Shown piece after piece: positions 60,681 to 64,000 of a DNA stretch of 64,000 bases (position 1 is its first letter; each line of letters starts with the position of its first letter). This DNA comes from JAHKLT01 sp046197865 (GTDB lineage Archaea; Methanobacteriota; Methanobacteria; Methanobacteriales; Methanobacteriaceae). Made by a program: the position numbers and the translations under genes. Where the stretch lies: assembly GCF_046197865.1 (NCBI RefSeq), contig NZ_CP166990.1, forward strand, positions 1,550,001-1,614,000, read 5' to 3'. Below the pieces are notes generated by a model. It was given only the letters and a program-made list of their open reading frames with translations. It searched no databases and was not told where the DNA came from.

Positions 60681-61476
60681 TAGCTATAAGAATATAACTA
60701 AGTGGAAATTTATCTAAAAATTCTATTGAATCATTATTAGCCATTTCCAAGTTATATTCTTCAAATTCTTCTATTTTTAAATTATTTTTTATTAAAGCAT
60801 TGAAAATATCAGATATTTTATGCATAAACCAAAAACATTCTTTAGAATCATATTTAACTCCACCTACATAGTCTAAACCATCTTCATAATTATATGGTCC
60901 TTTATCAAAATATGGAGTTATTTTATTAAAATTTTCTTCATCAATATTGAAACCATTTTCAAAAAAGTATGCAAAAGGATGCATCTCAAAAATCAATAAT
61001 TTTCCATTATTTTTTAAAAGTCTAGATATAACATTAAAATATTCATCTAAATCTTTAAACCATTGAAGTGAACCTTCAGAAATATAAATAAAATCAAAAT
61101 AATTATTATATTTATCACTAATTTCTAAAATATCACATCTTTCAAATTTAGCATTTAATTTTGATATATTTTTAAGTTTATTTGCCTCTTCAATTGCAAT
61201 ATCTGAAATATCAAATCCAATAGCTTCGTTTGATCCAAAATTCATTAATGATAATAGTTCCCTACCATTATTACAAGGTAATTGTCCAATAGTTTTTCCT
61301 TTTAAATCAATCTTATTTAACTTATCTATAAGTACTTCATCACAAGATCTATTTAATGTTGTAAAATTAGCTTTTTTAAATCCTTCATATAAAGAATTTC
61401 CCCTTGCTTTTTGATGATATTTTAATGCTTGATTCCAAGAAGCCCTATTACTTTCACTGATTGATTTTTTATTCAT
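60673..61476 (-). CDS. SAM-dependent methyltransferase, class I
   Basis: 267 residues. The SAM-binding loop reads I-G-Q-L-P-C-N-N-G-R-E-L-L near 57-69, then G-F-D-I-S near 82 and C-D-I near 110. The substrate is unknown; the first glycine loop is variant (P-C-N-N-G in place of G-x-G). The C-terminal E-M-H-P region recalls small-molecule methyltransferases. GTGAT three bases before the ATG gives a clear start. It stands as a single gene. Confidence 0.78.
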   Translation of the reverse strand: MNKKSISESNRASWNQALKYHQKARGNSLYEGFKKANFTTLNRSCDEVLIDKLNKIDLKGKTIGQLPCNNGRELLSLMNFGSNEAIGFDISDIAIEEANKLKNISKLNAKFERCDILEISDKYNNYFDFIYISEGSLQWFKDLDEYFNVISRLLKNNGKLLIFEMHPFAYFFENGFNIDEENFNKITPYFDKGPYNYEDGLDYVGGVKYDSKECFWFMHKISDIFNALIKNNLKIEEFEEYNLEMANNDSIEFLDKFPLSYILIATK

Positions 61477-61598
61477 AATATCACGTGAAAAAATAAGATT
61501 TTCATAATTATTAAAAATATTTAATTTAAGTAATTATAAAATTAACTTATATAATATTAGAAAACATATTTATAAGAAAGTTAGATAAGTGAGAAATT

Positions 61599-62885
61599 AT
61601 GATAGGAATTAGTGCTGATTTTGATCCAGTTCATAAAGGACATGTGAAATTAATCGATAAAGCAAGAGATATAAGTGAAAAAACTGGAGATAAAGTAGCT
61701 ATATATTTAAATAAAGGTTATAGTGCAAATCATGCTCCATTTTTTACAAGTTATGAGGCTCGTCGTGAAATGGCTTTAAAAGCTGGTGCCGATGAAGTAA
61801 TACCTATTGAAGGATTACATCACAGACTTACTCTTTCATATAGCGTTCCAATTAGAATAGCTAGAATGATTGAAGATGGAGTAGTTGATTATGTTGATGC
61901 TGCAAATGTATCTCCTGCAGAAATTCATAAATACTCTGAAAAATTTGTAAAACAAGGTATTTTTGTTGGAATTCCTAGAAATTTGCCTAATCGTAATGTA
62001 ATTAGATGGTTTGCAGTTAATGAATTCCTATATAAAAAATACAATAAAAAAATGAATTTTCATATAATTCCTGAGTTGGAATTTGATGGAAAAGTATCAG
62101 GTAGAGATATAAGAAAAGCTATTTTAGATAATGATATGGAAATTCCAGAATATGTGAAAGAATTTCTTCCAAAAACAACAATTAAAATTTTAGAGCGAGA
62201 AATAAAATTAGGCAATATTCCAGGTAAGAGAAACTTAAATGATATTGAAAAAAGAATGAACACCTACTCTAGAGGAAATTTAGAAAAAATAGCTTATTTA
62301 ACTGGAAATGCTATTAATGAAATTGTTAAAGGTAGAGTTTATAGAGATGAAGAATCTATTTGGGCTACTTTTAGAAGAGCAGAATATGGCCCAGTCCTAA
62401 CACGTTTAGCTATTAGTTCAATTGAAGAAGAAGTAAAAAAAGAAGAAGTTCTAAAATTAATGAAAGATTATGAAGCTAAAGGAATTATTCCTCCAGAACA
62501 AAGTATTAATCGAGTGATTGAAAGAGCTTGGTATGTTGCAAATCAATCTGGAATTCCTGCATCTGAGGCAGATAAAGAATTTAAATCTAGTAAAATAAAA
62601 GTAGATGATGTACCATTAAAATTATATGCTGGTTTGAATTTAACTAAATTTGAAAGTAAAATCATATCTGATGGTTTAACTGGAGATTTATATATAAATA
62701 AAGATGGTAAAATAGCTATTGAAGTAAAAACTGATGGTAAAAAAATTAAAACAAATTTAAGATTACCTGCAAAAGAAGTTACTTATTTAAGATATGTTAT
62801 GGATTCTCATTTTATTCCACTTCACAGCAAAATAATCCAATCCAAAAAAGGATATAAAGTAGAAATATCAATTCAAAATAGCTAA
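61599..62885 (+). CDS. Nucleotidyltransferase-like protein with long C-terminal part
   Basis: 428 residues. The N-terminal domain is HIGH-type: F-D-P-V-H-K-G-H at residues 8-15, and S-G-R-D-I-R near 167 acts as the I-S-x-x-R equivalent. This is a cytidylyltransferase-type fold. The remaining 240 residues hold helical segments and a C-terminal beta domain; they are found in archaeal cytidyltransferase-related proteins of unknown substrate. AGTGAG is before the ATG. Its stop overlaps the convergent dehydrogenase by 4 bases. Confidence 0.75.
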   Translation: MIGISADFDPVHKGHVKLIDKARDISEKTGDKVAIYLNKGYSANHAPFFTSYEARREMALKAGADEVIPIEGLHHRLTLSYSVPIRIARMIEDGVVDYVDAANVSPAEIHKYSEKFVKQGIFVGIPRNLPNRNVIRWFAVNEFLYKKYNKKMNFHIIPELEFDGKVSGRDIRKAILDNDMEIPEYVKEFLPKTTIKILEREIKLGNIPGKRNLNDIEKRMNTYSRGNLEKIAYLTGNAINEIVKGRVYRDEESIWATFRRAEYGPVLTRLAISSIEEEVKKEEVLKLMKDYEAKGIIPPEQSINRVIERAWYVANQSGIPASEADKEFKSSKIKVDDVPLKLYAGLNLTKFESKIISDGLTGDLYINKDGKIAIEVKTDGKKIKTNLRLPAKEVTYLRYVMDSHFIPLHSKIIQSKKGYKVEISIQNS

Positions 62886-63616
62886 ATTTTCTTAAATTTT
62901 TCTTTTGATGCTTTAATCATAGTTGTATCTTGAGAATTAAAAAATTCAATTAATTCCTCTAATTCTTCTATTTTTCTATTTTTATGTTTTATGCTATTAG
63001 AAATTCTAGAAGTTGATTTATTTTTAAAACTATTTCCTTCAGTTATAGCTAAAATATTAAAAAATTCTTCTTTTAAATTAAAATTTTCTGCAATTTCGAC
63101 AGATTCTATTAAAATAGCTGCTAATGATTTAGTATATGAACTTCTTAAACTTTTTAAAAGACTTGCATCACCAATATTTGAACTAATTACTTTAAAATCT
63201 ATATTACAATCATTTAAAAATTCTAATTTTAATGCCTTCTCACCAGAAGCTATAATGATTGGTTCTGAAGAACTAATTTTACCAATAATAGCTCCATCTA
63301 TAAAATTTTCACTTTCAAACTTTTTTACTGTATTAGGCGAAATATTATTTAAATCTAAATAATAACCATCCAAAAACTTAAAATATTTGTTGAAATTATT
63401 TAATGCTTGTTTTGGACTTGTTGCATCAATTAATAAATCACAATTAGATGCAACACTTTTAAACGAATCTAAAATTTCAATATTAGAATTTTTTATTCTT
63501 TTTATAGTTTTATTTGATCTTTCATCACATGATGTGATAGTTTTAATTCCATTTTTAGATAATAGTTCATTTATATGATAATTTACATCTCCAAAACCAA
63601 TAAAACCTACAATCAT
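62882..63616 (-). CDS. Dehydrogenase-like protein, NAD-binding plus DUF1932 domain
   Basis: About 244 residues. Rossmann motif G-F-I-G-F-G near 4-9, then a short NAD(P)-binding domain with D-A-T-S-P near 62, and a C-terminal helical DUF1932 domain (S-L-L-K-S-L-R-S-S-Y-T-K). It belongs to the 3-hydroxyisobutyrate/6-phosphogluconate dehydrogenase-related group; substrate unknown. The frame opens at 63658, but GGTGG before the ATG at 63616 and the TAATG overlap with the upstream CcdA stop mark the start. Confidence 0.78.
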   Translation of the reverse strand: MIVGFIGFGDVNYHINELLSKNGIKTITSCDERSNKTIKRIKNSNIEILDSFKSVASNCDLLIDATSPKQALNNFNKYFKFLDGYYLDLNNISPNTVKKFESENFIDGAIIGKISSSEPIIIASGEKALKLEFLNDCNIDFKVISSNIGDASLLKSLRSSYTKSLAAILIESVEIAENFNLKEEFFNILAITEGNSFKNKSTSRISNSIKHKNRKIEELEELIEFFNSQDTTMIKASKEKFKKI

Positions 63617-64000
63617 TAAATCCACCCCATAGATAATAAAAACATATAAATTGCACATATTAAAATTAAAATTCCTGAAAGTTTTTGAATATAATTAGAA
63701 TTATTTATAAGCTTATTTAAGTTAATTTTTGAAAATAAATAGCTTATAATAAATAATGTTAGGCCAAAACCAATAGAATATATTAAAATATTTAAACTAG
63801 CATATAGTGGATCTGCAAATGATGCAAGTAATGCTATAAGTGAAGCAAGATATGCACTGAAACATGGTGCCCAAGCAATTGATGAAATAAATCCTAAAAT
63901 AAAAGAAAACTTTAATCCTTTTTTATAATTAAGCTTAGGTAAATTAAATTTAATAAAATTATAATCTAATACTAAATATAATCCCATTATAAATAATATA
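63616..64000 (-). CDS. CcdA-like cytochrome c biogenesis membrane protein, partial
   Basis: The C-terminal 128 or so residues of a multi-helix membrane protein; the frame is open to the window end. The segment S-S-I-A-W-A-P-C-F-S-A-Y-L contains the P-C motif of CcdA/DsbD, and further helices follow. It moves electrons across the membrane to thiol proteins. The stop overlaps the start of the DUF1932 protein gene. The N-terminal half and its Cys are outside the window. Confidence 0.82.
   Translation of the reverse strand, partial: ILFIMGLYLVLDYNFIKFNLPKLNYKKGLKFSFILGFISSIAWAPCFSAYLASLIALLASFADPLYASLNILIYSIGFGLTLFIISYLFSKINLNKLINNSNYIQKLSGILILICAIYMFLLSMGWI

Overview
The window is a 64 kb piece of a very AT-rich archaeal chromosome, most likely a Methanobrevibacter-type member of the Methanobacteriales. 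The evidence is archaeal 16S and 23S rRNA, a Mer reductase of methanogenesis, archaeal-type genes (MCM, aIF2-beta, NMD3-like, PurP, NucS/EndoMS, Lhr, RaSEA) and a large adhesin-like surface protein of the kind common in this genus. The 16S 3' end (complement of AAGGAGGTGATC at 52312) explains the GGTGAT or GGAGG motif a few bases before many starts. I used this motif to choose starts. Genus-level naming is an inference; the domain and order are well supported.

Layout. 1-10.7 kb: housekeeping and hypothetical genes (TMEM175-like channel, RNase Z, MscS channel, NadA, acyltransferase-like hydrolase, NucS, ZIP transporter, nitrilase, HEAT-repeat protein, GyrI-like protein, UspA). 10.9-14.5 kb: one adhesin-like protein with 19 near-identical beta-helix repeats. 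14.6-26.6 kb: PflX-like radical SAM, NfeD/stomatin pair, Lhr helicase, PurP, phosphoesterase, RlmE and a U32 peptidase. 27.1-29.1 kb: MCM. 29.1-41.7 kb: an accessory defence island. 41.9-48.2 kb: translation genes (aIF2-beta, NMD3-like, TyrRS), Tmk, a CPBP protease and a MutS-like ATPase. 48.2-53.8 kb: an rRNA operon on the minus strand (16S, tRNA-Ala, 23S, 5S), followed by an unclassified structured RNA and a second 5S. 54.3-64 kb: CDGSH protein, Mer, two radical SAM enzymes including RaSEA, MarR/MATE pair, methyltransferase, nucleotidyltransferase, DUF1932-type dehydrogenase and a CcdA fragment cut by the window end.

The defence island is the most interesting part. The order is hsdR, a protein with a GGCT-like middle and a C-terminal HEPN motif, a structured intergenic RNA, a single-TRD half HsdS, two paralogous proteins of a family I do not recognise, hsdM, hsdS, a convergent tyrosine recombinase and a start-less silent hsdS. 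A perfect 37-bp and a perfect 65-bp inverted repeat link the active and silent hsdS genes, so the recombinase can probably shuffle target-recognition domains. The HEPN protein and the unknown pair sit inside the hsd operon, like the guard toxins (PrrC, RloC) known from other type I systems. They are the best candidates for an undescribed system.

The 705-bp gap before hsdR, the gap before the half HsdS and the gap before nucS all hold inverted-repeat structures with C-rich loops. Several have a TATA box at the right distance. They look like small RNAs that could pair with Shine-Dalgarno sequences; this last step is inference only.
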